Of a stretch of DNA of 64,000 nt, positions 12,001-22,783 are shown one piece after another (position 1 is the first letter of the stretch; each line of letters begins with the position of its first letter). The translations under genes and the position numbers were made by a program. The notes beneath the pieces are model-generated. The model had not been told where the DNA came from. It did not search any database and saw only the letters and a list, made by a program, of their open reading frames with translations. This DNA is from Camellia lanceoleosa (lineage: Eukaryota; Streptophyta; Magnoliopsida; Ericales; Theaceae): positions 110,892,734 through 110,956,733 of the forward strand of contig CM045762.1 of the NCBI GenBank assembly GCA_025200525.1. Reading direction: 5' to 3'.

Positions 12001-12363
12001 TTGCAAGTGTATTCACAGTCAACTATAGTGTACAGTGCGTCAGTGCATTCGAACTAAGCAATTAAAAAACAGAGTCAGCTACGGTAGTTTAAGTGTTCTA
12101 CATTGCGAAAAATTGAAACCAGGGGAAGAATGTACCTCGGAGGCGCCGTACGACAAGTGTGACTCTAGCTCACAGAGTAGTAGCTCGGGTGCCACGCCCC
12201 TCTCGACGCTCCGGAACTAGCGTAGTCCATCGGGGAGCATCACGTGAACCGCCGGTCTGTAGGCCTCCGGATCGAATGACCGAATGCGAAGCGGCAAGGG
12301 CTCAGCCTCGGGATCCATCTCGAGCTCTGGAGGAACCCCACCCTGTGGAAGATCGTCTGCCAT
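9034..12363 (-). pseudogene. Antisense plant mobile domain (PMD) gene carried by T1, decayed
   Basis: On the minus strand I can follow six exons: 12363-12136, 11569-10904, about 10648-10489, 10399-9876, 9782-9684 and 9357-9034. Most junctions have GT donors (GAGGTACAT, GAGGTATGT, CCGGTATAT) and CAG or TAG acceptors. The exon 3 acceptor looks mutated. Exon 1 begins MADDLPQGG. Exon 2 has the PMD core: DWYAKLPDVVHHIIDEA, FADRANTVPLCLLSALVDV and GLATLYGYMSS. Exon 3 has WIYAYFPRLAPVPDVEIPL and RCVRRPRES. The last exon encodes an acidic SESESE/AEAEAE tail and a basic SSRKRAR segment. PMD proteins include Arabidopsis MAIN/MAIL1 and TE-borne relatives. The MAIN group acts in the nucleus in silencing and genome stability. 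The role of this copy is unknown. Breaks: TAG in exon 1 (about 12218), a one-base frameshift and a TGG-to-TAG in exon 2, another shift near 11240, and shifts in exon 4. Confidence 0.8.
9386..9511 (+). repeat. Minisatellite, about 42 bp x 3, in the last PMD intron
   Basis: Three consecutive units start GTACAGTGTGAGCAGT and end ACAGTGTATGA or ATAGTGTATGA, with a few substitutions. Degenerate CAGTGT units continue to about 9600. The array lies between PMD exons 5 and 6, so a long minus-strand frame crossing it (Cys/His/Thr-rich) is an artefact that ends in the genuine exon 6. Confidence 0.85.
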
Positions 12364-12703
12364 CTCAAAGAGAATGTGGAAATGGCCGGAAGAGGGAAAA
12401 ATAGGAGAGAATACGAGAAGTCAACAAAAAGTCAACCCCGAGTGGGCCGGAAATGCCGGAAAAGCCGAGGTGCGGAAAAGGCACAGATATTGAGAAAAAC
12501 TCGAGGGAAACAAGCCCCGAGTGGCGGAAATAAAAAATGAGACACTGAAACGAAGTTTTGTTCGGTTGAAAATGTCCGAAACACGAAGGAGATCGCGAAT
12601 CAAACAACGAAACGGGAGCTAGAACGCAAGAAAAAGAGAGAATCAAAGGAGGAAAATGCCCTAGAGGCGAGGGAGAAGAATTTTCGAGCAAGAGGAAGTG
12701 AAG

Positions 12704-12740
12704 AAAATAGGGCTAGAAGCCCTATTTTAAAAGACCCATG
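12704..12740 (-). promoter_or_regulatory. Possible promoter of the antisense PMD gene
   Basis: On the minus strand a TATA-like TTTTAAAATAGGG (about 12735-12722) lies about 360 bp upstream of the PMD ATG. It overlaps an 11-bp perfect inverted repeat, AAAATAGGGCT (12704-12714) and AGCCCTATTTT (12718-12728). The stretch between it and the ATG is pyrimidine-rich on the minus strand, like many plant 5' UTRs. Transcription from here is inferred only. Confidence 0.35.
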
Positions 12741-12769
12741 GTCAATTGACAAAACTGCCTCGATACAGG

Positions 12770-12930
12770 AATTCTTTGCCGATCGGCCACATTCTTTGCC
12801 GGTTGGCAATATATTGTGCCGATGGAATTGTCTAAGGGCCGATGGACGGCCGGTGATGCATTTTGATCGCCGGTGGTGATCCGGTGGTGTCCTACGGTGG
12901 TTTTTGAGCCTTCTACATCCTTGTTTGGGT
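12770..12930 (+). repeat. Internal segment resembling part of the T1 LTR
   Basis: Reading from 'caggaattctttgccgatcg' through 'gccgatgga' to 'gccggtgatg', this follows the same order of short motifs as LTR positions about 2808-2912 ('caggaactttttgccgatcg' to 'agccggtgatg'). It is diverged but collinear. It sits just upstream of the putative PMD promoter. Confidence 0.55.
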
Positions 12931-12989
12931 TATATGTGTGGTTCAGGGCTTTCATTGCTCAAAACAGTGCAAGATAGTGCACTTCCGAA

Positions 12990-14350
12990 GCTCAACCGGT
13001 CTCCGTTTTGACCTCGGACCGTGTCTTCTGTGTGTGGCACTTGAATTCATGCAAGGTGTATCCTTTCCGTATCCTTTTGACTTTTACAAAACTCAAAAGT
13101 TGCCCCCATATGCATTTGGCATGCATTCAATTACCCCGTTTAGCACATTGCACTGTCTTGTGCATCGCATTTCATTCGCGTTGTCCAACACATCATGCCG
13201 TTTTGCGTGTCTTATTGCATTTGGCATACACTCATTGTTCGCGCTATTTCGCACACCTCACATGCATTGTCATGCATACATTTTGCATCCCAGTCTAGGA
13301 GACCTTAAATCCTCTGAAGGTGCAAGTCCTTCGGTGATTGTCGTACCTGAACGACTCTTTGGTAAGTTGCATTGTCATGCATTTCAAGCGACGTACGCGA
13401 TCGCGTATTCGAGATAGTGTGCATTGTTATGCATATCGAAAGATGTGCGTTATCACGCATCAGCAATCATGCATCATCATGCATCATCATGCATCGTCAT
13501 TACAAAAACAAAAGCAAAAACAAAACCTGCATGGTTTGGCGAGACCATAAACCCGCTTGATCGCATTGTCACGCGTCTCAAAAGCCGCACGTTGTCGCGC
13601 ATCTAGAGATCATACATCTTCATGCATTCTCAGTTCATTTGCATTGTCATGCATCTAATGCCGCGCATCAAATTTTCATGCATTGTCATGCATTTCAAGT
13701 AAACTTGCGTTGTCGCGCACTTCAACATCATGCATCATTTGCATTCCAACAACAACAAAACAAAAACATGCATTGTCATGCATACATTTTGTATCCCAGT
13801 CTAGGAGACCTTAAATCCTCTAAAGGTGCAATTCCTTTGGTGTTTGTCATGCCCAAACGACTTTCGGTGGTCTAGTAAAGCCACCTGCCTGTGTTTGCAG
13901 TGAGTTCCTAGAAGACCAACTGGGACGGTGGAAACTAGAGTTCGAACGGCTTATGCCTAGAACGCAATGGTTCAGGAGTTCCGAGACTAAAGTCTGGTTT
14001 AAATACCCAGGGGTGTATCCTCGGCTTGAAATCTGTATGGAAGCCCCATAGGTTGAGGCAGCATGTTTGCGCCTCAGTTCTGGATACTGAACCAACCTAG
14101 TATATCGCCCTGTTGGTAAGATAGGGAAAGCTGCAATCATAGCCGTTGTAAGTAGTGCATTGTCATGCATACATGGTAAATATTGCATTGTCATGCATTG
14201 TAGAAAATAAACATGCATTGTCATGCATTTCCATTGTAGTTTGCATGCATCCATTGCATTTTTCCCAGCAGGACGCATCATACTGCATTGTCATGCATTT
14301 TTGTAAATATCCATTTCATTGCATATTTGTAGATATTGCATTTTAGATTG
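12990..14350 (+). repeat. TGCATTGTCATGCAT motif cluster in T1 3' interior
   Basis: More than ten copies of TGCATTGTCATGCAT or close variants occur, for example near 13262, 13368, 13421, 13636, 13679, 13768, 14155, 14183, 14212 and 14284. Within it a segment of about 94 bp ('catgcattgtc...cccagtctaggagacc...') occurs at 13260-13353 and again at 13766-13862. No protein-coding gene is visible. Confidence 0.75.
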
Positions 14351-14775
14351 CATGCATCCACTGCATCACCTTCCATCTATGGCTTGTGCCTTTCCATGTT
14401 GAGCTTGGTCTGGTATGTGCCCATACCTCTCGTGTCAAAGCATAGTTTAGTAGACCGTTCTATGTTAGCCACGGCTTGTATGCGTACATGCCCTTCCTAG
14501 GCAAGATTTGGTTTGGCCCGCGTGCCATATCCATAGTATCTATTTCCATTGCATATTTGTAGATATCACATTGTAGTTTGCATGCATTCGCTGCATCACC
14601 TCCTTCGCCTATGGCTTGCGCCTTTCCATGTTGAGCTTGGTCTGGTACGTGCCTATACTTCTCGTGTCAAAGCATAGTTCAGTAGACCGTTCTATGTTAG
14701 CCGCGGCTTGTATGCGTACATGCCTTTCCTAGGCAAGATTTGGTTTGGCTGCATGCCATATCCATCGCATATACT
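14310..14775 (+). repeat. Tandem duplication, about 235 bp x 2
   Basis: The first unit (about 14310-14544) and second (about 14545-14775) share 'tgcatatttgtagatat', 'ctatggcttg', 'tttccatgttgagcttgg' and 'agtagaccgttctatgttag', in order and with few changes. Non-coding. Confidence 0.8.
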
Positions 14776-15514
14776 ACATTGTAGTGTAATTTTTGCATCT
14801 GGCATTAGGATCATTGTCCTTTCCGCAGTGGGTCGTTACCCCACTTATGTCATTCCACATGATACTCGTTCTTGTGTCCGTCTACATTACTCATAGTTCA
14901 GTAGACCGTTCTATGGTAGACGGACTTGTTACCTCCATCAATCTATTTGACATTTGTGTGGTTTTCAAACCGCTCATGATTGGATCATGATTCAATTGCT
15001 TTGCATGTAGTTTGCATTGTTTCAATTGCATTGCATTTTCATGTGCATTATTTATACATTGTTTTGTATATATTGCATATCATTTTGCATTCATTCTTGC
15101 ATTGTCATGCATGTTGCTAACAATATCATACCTGTTAAGTTGTTTTCTTTACAGACACGATATTGTATGCATGGTTCATTTGCAGCTGGTAGAACCAGAC
15201 GAACCGAATAGGTATTGTATCCTCCGAGTGAGACGTATTGAGAATTGCATAATTCTCTTACATCCTTTCTGCATTGTAGTGTAGTTTGGTGTATGCTAGC
15301 TTAAAACTGTTGCATGTGTGCTTCGTTACAGCTTTTCTTTGCATGATCATAAGTTATGCTCGGCTTCGTGCATTGTCTTGCATTTTGCCCCTGCCTTCGG
15401 TCGCATACCTTGTTTGCCTTGCATGTTTGTCTAAGTCTTTGGCCTTGTCAAAAATGGGTCGTCTCTGGGCTTTGACATTCACTCCCGTCATTGTTATGAC
15501 TTTCGAGTTCTGTC

Positions 15515-15523
15515 AAAGAGGGG
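15515..15523 (+). other. T1 polypurine tract
   Basis: AAAGAGGGG followed by CAAC lies directly before the 3' LTR start TATAGACACC. It is the expected plus-strand primer site. Confidence 0.8.
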
Positions 15524-15527
15524 CAAC

Positions 15528-18500
15528 TATAGACACCCCATTTTTGACCATCCTCAAGACTTGGACGTCACCGTTTGAACACTCGGTGATTATCCATGTT
15601 TGTGTTCGTTTGGAGTTCCCGGAGGTCTCGGCTACGCGCCTTGCCTCAGGATCTCCGAACTTAACTGTTTAGTGTCTAGTTTTGCACCAAACACTTGTGT
15701 TTTGCCTTGGAGGGGCAGGGAATGCCTTATGAGGCATCCCCACACATCACCGGCCATGGCCAGAGGCCACCGGCTGGTGTTTTGTTGCCATCGGTAATGT
15801 ATATTGCCGGTCGGCGTTTTTTGTTGCCGATCGGCTGTTCATTTTGCCGAAATTGCACTTTTGGCTAGCCGACTACTGTTCATCTGTTTTTGCAGATATT
15901 TTAATACAGCTATATTGCATTTTGTTCCCCTCCATACACGTGTATGGAGGGATGGCTTCCTTGTTAGCTTCTTGAGTAAGCTTTACAAGATTGACTTCTC
16001 TATAAGAGGAGCCCTCCTCTCTTGGCTTTAAGGTTAGAGAGAAAAAGGTTAGAAAAGTTCAGAGGGAGCTCTGGTTCTAGGTTTAGGATTTTGTATCTAT
16101 CCTATATCTATATCTCTCATTCTCTTGTGTTTGTGTGTGTTTAGGCTTACTATTGCACACAAACACATAGTGTTACACCTTTTTTTAGTTTGTGAAGGAC
16201 CAGAGGTCTATTCTTGAGGTTCTTGGGTGGTTTTGAGCTTGGAGGAGCAGCTGGTCCACCCTTTGTGAAGAGGTTCTTCAAGGGTAACAATCTTACCCCT
16301 TTTTACCCCATTCTTGCATACTATTTTTGCCTATCCTAGAACTGTTTTTGAGCTTAGTATATAATATAAAAAAGTTCTTTTTTTGGGCCCTCTAAATAAT
16401 TTGTTTAGAGTGTTTTGTGGTTTGGAGGTGTTTGACCCCTCCTAAGCCTTGAGAGGCTCCATTTTGTGCCATTTTGAGTGAGCTCCGGGACTTTGGTGTT
16501 TGGGCCTCCTCACCACTGAAATCTTGAGGGATTTTAGTGGTAAGGATGGTGCCTTGAAGTCCCAAGAAGGAGAGGGCCACCCCCTCTCCTTATTGTCCTT
16601 GAAAAGGGCCATTTTTGCCTCTTTAATGAGCACTTAGCTAAGCCTCATGTTGACCATGCCTTGGCTGTTATTTATGCTTATTTTGCCATAAAATAGCATT
16701 GTTGTATGTTGGTTTTGGTGCACCATGCTTGCTTAGCATACATGCCATGTAATGCCTTGTTGTTGCCTTAACATGCCTTAGGTTGTAAGCCCTTGTTTTA
16801 GCATGTTTTAGGCTTAGCTTTGTGAAGCTTTAATGCATGTTTTTGTATGCTTTAGCTCAGTTTTAAGTCACTTTAGTCATACTTGCCATGTATTGCATAG
16901 GCCCTTTGCATTGTTAGCTTGTAGGCTTTGAAAATGAGAAGCGTTGAGCATGCATTGCTTGAGTTATCTTAGCGGCTTGGCATCATTTATAGCATAATCT
17001 CAGTCCCTAAGACATGCTTGTATGCTTTCCTTGGATGTCTCTTTGTTGCTTTGAAAGGTTGTGCCTTATGCTCTATGTTTGGTCATTGTGCATGCTTTTG
17101 AATTCAAGTCATTTAGATGCTATCTAAGTGATCTTTTGGGCTTTGTTTCATGTGCTAAAACTCTATCTTGGTCATTAAATTCATGCCATGGTTGGTCTTG
17201 ATAAGTGTAGTCCAATGCCTCTTTGGTGAGCCTTAGGTTTTGGACCTTAATTGCATGATATGCTTGCTTTGTTTAATTGGTTTGGCACCATTTTTAGAAT
17301 GATTTTCAGAGCCTAGTATGCATGCCATAAGTCCATGTTTCCACCTTTTGAGTGTGCTTGAAAGTTACTTCATTATGCTTAAGTCTTGAACCATGTATCT
17401 ATGCATGCTTGTATGTACATTTGCCCTCATGAACTGAGCATTATGGCCACTGTTTTGGGCCTAATTAGAGCTGCCTAAATCATGTTTAAGACCATCCTTT
17501 GCTTGCTTGCATGTTTACCTCGTATGTTTGTTTGCATGCTTGCATGTACATCTTGCATTCCCACGTTGCATCCTTAGTTCATACGCCTAGGTTGCATTGC
17601 ATCTTGCATGCATGCCTTGTTCCTTGATCTAGTGATAGGAATTGGGCCCCTTTGGTTTGTTGGTTTGCATTGCATTTGACATCAAAATGTGCACACTTGG
17701 TCCCTCGGACCATCACGCATGGAAATGCGTAATTGATGGTCCGAGAACCAAGGAGCATGTCCCTTTGAGTCACTAACATGATAAGGGACATGGCTGGTGC
17801 ATATACGGCTTGAATTGCATTGCCATGCAAAGCTTTGTCCTCTGCTGCTGTCAAACAGGTTCTGCAGGAACTTTTTGCCGATCGACTGTATGGAGTGCCG
17901 ACCGGCAATAAATTGGTGGCCGATGGATTTATTGTGTGCTGATGGATACCAAATCACAGCCGGTGATGATTCCCTCTAGCTGTTGGCACTCCTCAACATC
18001 TAGTGAGCACATCCTGAGATTTTGGCAGTCTTCAGAGGAGTGTAGCAAGGAAAACAGAGGCAGCTTGCGTATGGCAGTGCATTTCTGAGCAAGACCGAGC
18101 ATGCATTGCATCAGGCTCTCCTCCCGAGGCGGTTTACTGTTTTCCCTAGATTAGTTAATTTGCTTAGCTAATTAGATGGCGTGTAATATTTAATCATCTT
18201 GTAGGTTAATTATCTGTAATATTTATTTGGTCCCTCCGGGCGAGGGCAAATCTGTAATAAGTGTGGGTGCGTGTGTGTGCATGTCTTCCAACCCCCACTT
18301 CTTTCTTCCCTTTTATTTACCCACTTATGATGGCAGATTAGGGCATGTTTAAATTAGCATACCTTATGCTATGCATGCGTGCATCCATACATTTGTCTTG
18401 CATGCACCGGGCTCGGTACATCATGCTAACTGCATTTGTACTTCAATTCCAAATTGAATGCGTGCATTAATTGATTGCATTTCACATGTCATGTTTAGGT

Positions 18501-19280
18501 TAGCCGAGCCTACCCTAGTTGCATCCTGCATGTGTTGTATTAGTCAATTTGACATGAACCAGGACCATGCATGTTTGCTAACTAGTTTATTGTTTTGGCA
18601 TGGTGTACGATGTAAGTATTTTTTGTGCTTTAGCATATCGCATGCGTGTGAATGCTATCATGACAGCATGCTTACCATGTGGATAGATGCTTATGTGGTA
18701 AACTGTTTGAATGCCTGTGGGTGGAGGTTGGATTGTCTGAGTTGGAAAAACTCGTTGAAATCCATATTTTAGCCTACTTGCCAGTAGCAAATTCCAAAGT
18801 GTTTTTCAAAACAAACAGATACGCAATGCTTATTTCCAAATTAGGCAATCTAGTCTATACTTGTTTGCTGTGTGCATAACATAGTAATTCTAGGCTAATA
18901 ACTGGAATAAGAATACATAACGTTTTCAAAAACGAATATCACGGTTAGTAAAGGCCGGTCTTCGGATTAGGCGAGAGGGGGTGCTCATAGTTGACCTTCC
19001 CCAATCGTACCCATGTTCCCGAGCCGAGGCAACTTTGGTGATGACGGACACGTGGCCTTTGGCACCGAGTCAGGGTTTCCTAAATTTCCCTATTTAAAAA
19101 ATATTTAGGTGGCGACTCTGTATCTGGCAAAGCGGTCCATGTTTGGCACTTCTTTTCAAAAATCTGTTTTCTCAAAACGATTTGCCGGATTTGGACTCTT
19201 TGGTTCAGATTTAGAACCGTGACAACAATTTGAGTCCAAACTGTAGCGTGTAGCGCGGGTTCCCTCACGGACGTGTTACA
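15528..19280 (+). repeat. T1 3' LTR
   Basis: This 3.75-kb copy of 461-4223 has scattered substitutions and a few small indels. It ends ACGTGTTACA. The next five bases, AGTTT, nearly match AGTCT before the 5' LTR. Confidence 0.92.
15928..16007 (+). promoter_or_regulatory. T1 3' LTR palindrome (perfect, 24 bp) and TATA box
   Basis: CTCCATACACGTGTATGGAG is the centre of a 24-bp perfect palindrome at 15928-15951, with the ACACGTGT core of a G-box/ABRE-type site. TATAAGA follows at 16001-16007. The same arrangement is seen in T2 on the minus strand and, degraded, in T0. Confidence 0.65.
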
Positions 19281-20146
19281 AGTTTGTGCCTTCCAGCTGG
19301 CACAACTGGCAACAACTCACAGAGACAAAACTGAGGGAGGTAGGCCGACCAGCTCAGGTGTTCGGCCGGCCACTTCGCCTGGTCGGCCAATTTCCCTAGT
19401 CGGCCAACCCGTTCAAAAGGGTCACCTCAATGAAAGGTGCTCGGTAGCCCCATTTGGTGGTCTCCCAACTGAATGCAAGCTAGTGGTATGTTGGAAGACT
19501 AGCAAATGTGGCTCAAAGGCCAAGGAGACTAGCTTCCTAACAAGAAAATTGGCTGGCGGAGAGAGAAGCGGTCTCCAAGAGAAAAGGTGGTCTCCCACCC
19601 TTGTACCACCTTCCAAACAATGAAAACAAGGTCCATGCCAAAAATGAACCAAGGTAGATGCAAAACGAGGGTTCGGGGGTTCAAAACGCGTAGTCGGGTG
19701 CCCCGAAAATAGGCTGTTAGGCATCGAAAATGGTGTGCGACCATGAAGGTTGTCTCCCGGGCCACAATGTCTCTTTAGACAGAGGAAACAAGGTGTGTGG
19801 AAAAAACCAGAACAAACGGAGAATGTTAAGCTTTCCCGAGCTGAGGCGCACGACCGACGACCCTGAAAATCGGAAACTAGTCTCCAAACGGGAACAGTGG
19901 CCTACGACCATGAAAAGTCATCTACGACCACTGAGAGATGGTCTACAAGACCTCTCTCTCCCTTCGGGAAGAGAAAACAAGACATGGTTCGCAAATCGAG
20001 TCAAAGCACAAAAAGTTCCGAGGTCCGGAGGCAAGGCTCTCAAGCCAAAACTCTGGAAACTCGAAACGAGCACAACATGTACCATCACCGAGTGCTCAAG
20101 CGATGACGTCTGAGTCTTAAGGTCGGTCAAAAATGGGGTGTCTACA
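19281..20146 (-). mobile_element. Right half of older Tat-type LTR (T0)
   Basis: The right end reads GGTCAAAAATGGGGTGTCTACA, the reverse complement of the Tat LTR start. Leftward it follows the U3 order of T1 ('gaccgaggt', 'ccggaggcaaggc'), with extra sequence before the palindrome. The U3 here is about 866 bp against about 400 bp in T1. The 5' flank on the right is GATAC. The other end lies outside the window, so its TSD cannot be checked. Confidence 0.8.
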
Positions 20147-22783
20147 GATACATGAAATCATAAGCTTATTCACTAGTGCAAAAAGAAATCTCAAGCTTAT
20201 AACTAGGCATTAGTGTTCTTACCTTTATATTGCTCGAGTTTAGCTCGAGTTCATATTGTGCCCATATGGTAGGAAATCAACCTAACTATAATGAGAAAGG
20301 AAAATGCCTAAAGTTTTTAAAACATGATGTCTAAATTTGATGTGAACAATTATATATGTTAGTTGTTAATTATAGCACTATTCCCTTAACTATTAATGAT
20401 TATCACTTGACCTTTTCAATTATGAAAATGTATCACTTTCATCCTTTTTAGACCACCTCTGAAAAATCGTGTAATTATAAGATTTTTAAAGTTGAGGTGA
20501 TCAAAATGTACGAGTTTATATATAAAGGAATAAAGTGATATTTGTTAACAGTGGAGGGGTGTTGGTGTAATTAACCCTTTTTTTATTTAATTTTTCATGT
20601 GTTATGATGGATTTTATTACTCTTAAATATATACAAAATCCTAATACTTTTTCAAAATGAAATAATATTTGTATTTTGTTATTTTATTTTATTTCATTTA
20701 CATATATATTAATCAAATATACATATATATACATACTAAGGGGATGCAACACCTAAGATCATTAAATTTTTTTTAGGTACATCAGAAGTTTAAAAATAAA
20801 TTTTAAAAAATAATTAATAAAAAAAAACTAAGATCATTACAAAAACATTTCACCGATTTGGTTATGCCCACCATGCCAATCAGCCTAGAGTTCACACCTT
20901 TTACAAACAAATAAACAAAATAAAAAAAATAATTAAATTAAAACAAAGAAATCGATCACATTAGAACTTGCAAAGAAAACGTTGATGGAATCTATGCATA
21001 ATCACATTTATTACAAAGAAAATGTGACAATTATAGAGAAATGAGACCCCTATTTATATATGCTTGAAATTATTTTTACCTTTAAATTGACTTGACTTTC
21101 TTACTTTTCTTGATTTTAACAATTTCTTACTCTTTGCAATTTTCAATATCTCAAAAGATGTGAGAAAATTGGTCATGTCTGGTTGTATTTTTGTTTTAAT
21201 TTTTCAAATAATAATAATAAAAAATAAATAAATAAATAAAATTGGCAAACTGTTTACAAGAAAATTTCAGAAATTCTTTTCTTTTCTCTTTTTTAATAGC
21301 TAAATTTTTGAAAAAACACATAAACAAATAAAATAAAAGCTTAACCAATCATGCCTTTGGTGTTTAGCAACACTTATAATATGAAAATTATTGTAAACTA
21401 GACCATTACGTTCACATCCAACTAATAACAAAATAATTAATTAATCACCCATTTGTTTTTGGAAGTTGGTAGGAATGGGAATTACCGAGTCAACACCATC
21501 TATGGTTTCCTTTCTTTAAAAAAGGAGATATATAATTTTTGAGATAGGCTCCTTTTAAGTTTGTAAATTTGGACAGTCTTTTTAGTTGGCTTATTTCTTT
21601 TGACTTAAATTCAACGATTTGAAACATTTACATTTTAAAATTAGTTGAGTAAATTATTCTTACAAAAAATTTAGTTGATCGGAAGCAATAATTATATATT
21701 TTGATCAATTTTGTATGCAAAAAATGGACGATGAGTGTAATTTTAAATATAATTGTTCATTTTCTTTAATGAACAATTAATTCAAACATGTAATTATGAT
21801 TATTCGATCAATTTAATTTTTAAATATAAATAATTTACTTGACAAACTCATGTGAACGTTTAAATCATTTAACTAGAACCAAAATATAGGCCGACTAAAA
21901 AGATTGGATGGTCTAGTCCAAATTGGCAATCAAAGACTAGCCATCCTCATAATTTTCAGTCCTTCCATTATATTTGACCTTTGTTTTCCATGTACTACCA
22001 TGTAAATCCTCTGTGATTTCCCTAGAAAAACCTAAATTAAAACATAAGATAAGAAAATTTCTAATTTAGTTTTAAGTTTCCTGCATATAGAAAACCCATA
22101 AGAACTTACCTGAATAAATAATAAAATAAAATCAAAATATTAAATAAAGTAAAACCATAAGAAGCCAAAGATATTTATAGAAGCTACCTTTCACATTAAT
22201 AAAAATATAACACGTCTTTTGTTTAAGTGAACGAGTTTCTTTTTGCTCTTTAATTGGATCAGAGATGTTCAGTTGACATATTGTGAACCTGTTTCAGTGA
22301 TCTGAACCATTTATCTTGTAAGATTTATTGAATAGATTTTTCATACAAAAAAATTAAATTGATAAGACATTGATACCAAATGATCGAATCATATTGTTCT
22401 TTAAAATTTGACAATCTATTATCAAAATCATACTTATAGTTCATTATTTTTAAAGCAAACATGGTTCGATCATATGACTATGTCTGATCAATTTAATTTT
22501 TTACATAAATGATTTATTTAATAGATTTTAGAAGATAAACAACTTGAATTATCAAAGTGGACACAAGATTGGCTGACAATGTACAAACTAGACCTATTGA
22601 GTCGGAGTAAGGACAATAGAGAAACTTGATTCTTCCCTTAATAATTCCACAAAAACCCTAACCCCACATCAAACGCATCTATTAGGACTAATCCTAGAAA
22701 CCCTCAATAATTTAGTGTGAATACAACTTTCTCTCTTTCTCTCTCCATCTCTTACTTTTTGCATTACTTGCCAACCCAACACC
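20147..22783. other. AT-rich intergenic DNA, no gene seen
   Basis: The stretch is strongly AT-rich with homopolymer and short AT runs (for example AAATAAATA repeats near 21220). No frame longer than about 60 codons and no domain signature was found. A CTCTCTTTCTCTCTC tract is near 22730. Confidence 0.7.

Larger units (their letters stand above)
461..19280 (+). mobile_element. Tat/Ogre-type non-autonomous LTR retrotransposon (T1)
   Basis: The element is 18.8 kb long with LTRs at 461-4223 and 15528-19280 that start TGTAGACACC or TATAGACACC and end GTGTTAGA or GTGTTACA. A tRNA-Arg-type PBS lies just inside the 5' LTR and a purine tract just before the 3' LTR. The interior holds a short gag with the Tat-type C-terminal CxYHQxxGHxTxxC motif, long non-coding stretches, and an antisense PMD gene. 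I see no protease, reverse transcriptase, RNase H or integrase, so the element could only have moved with proteins from an autonomous relative. In the stretches I compared, the two LTRs differ by a few percent, pointing to an insertion that is neither new nor ancient. Confidence 0.9.

Noticed and set aside
19273..20113. Plus-strand frames of 116 and 127 codons
   Set aside because: They lie in the reverse-oriented T0 LTR and show no domain.
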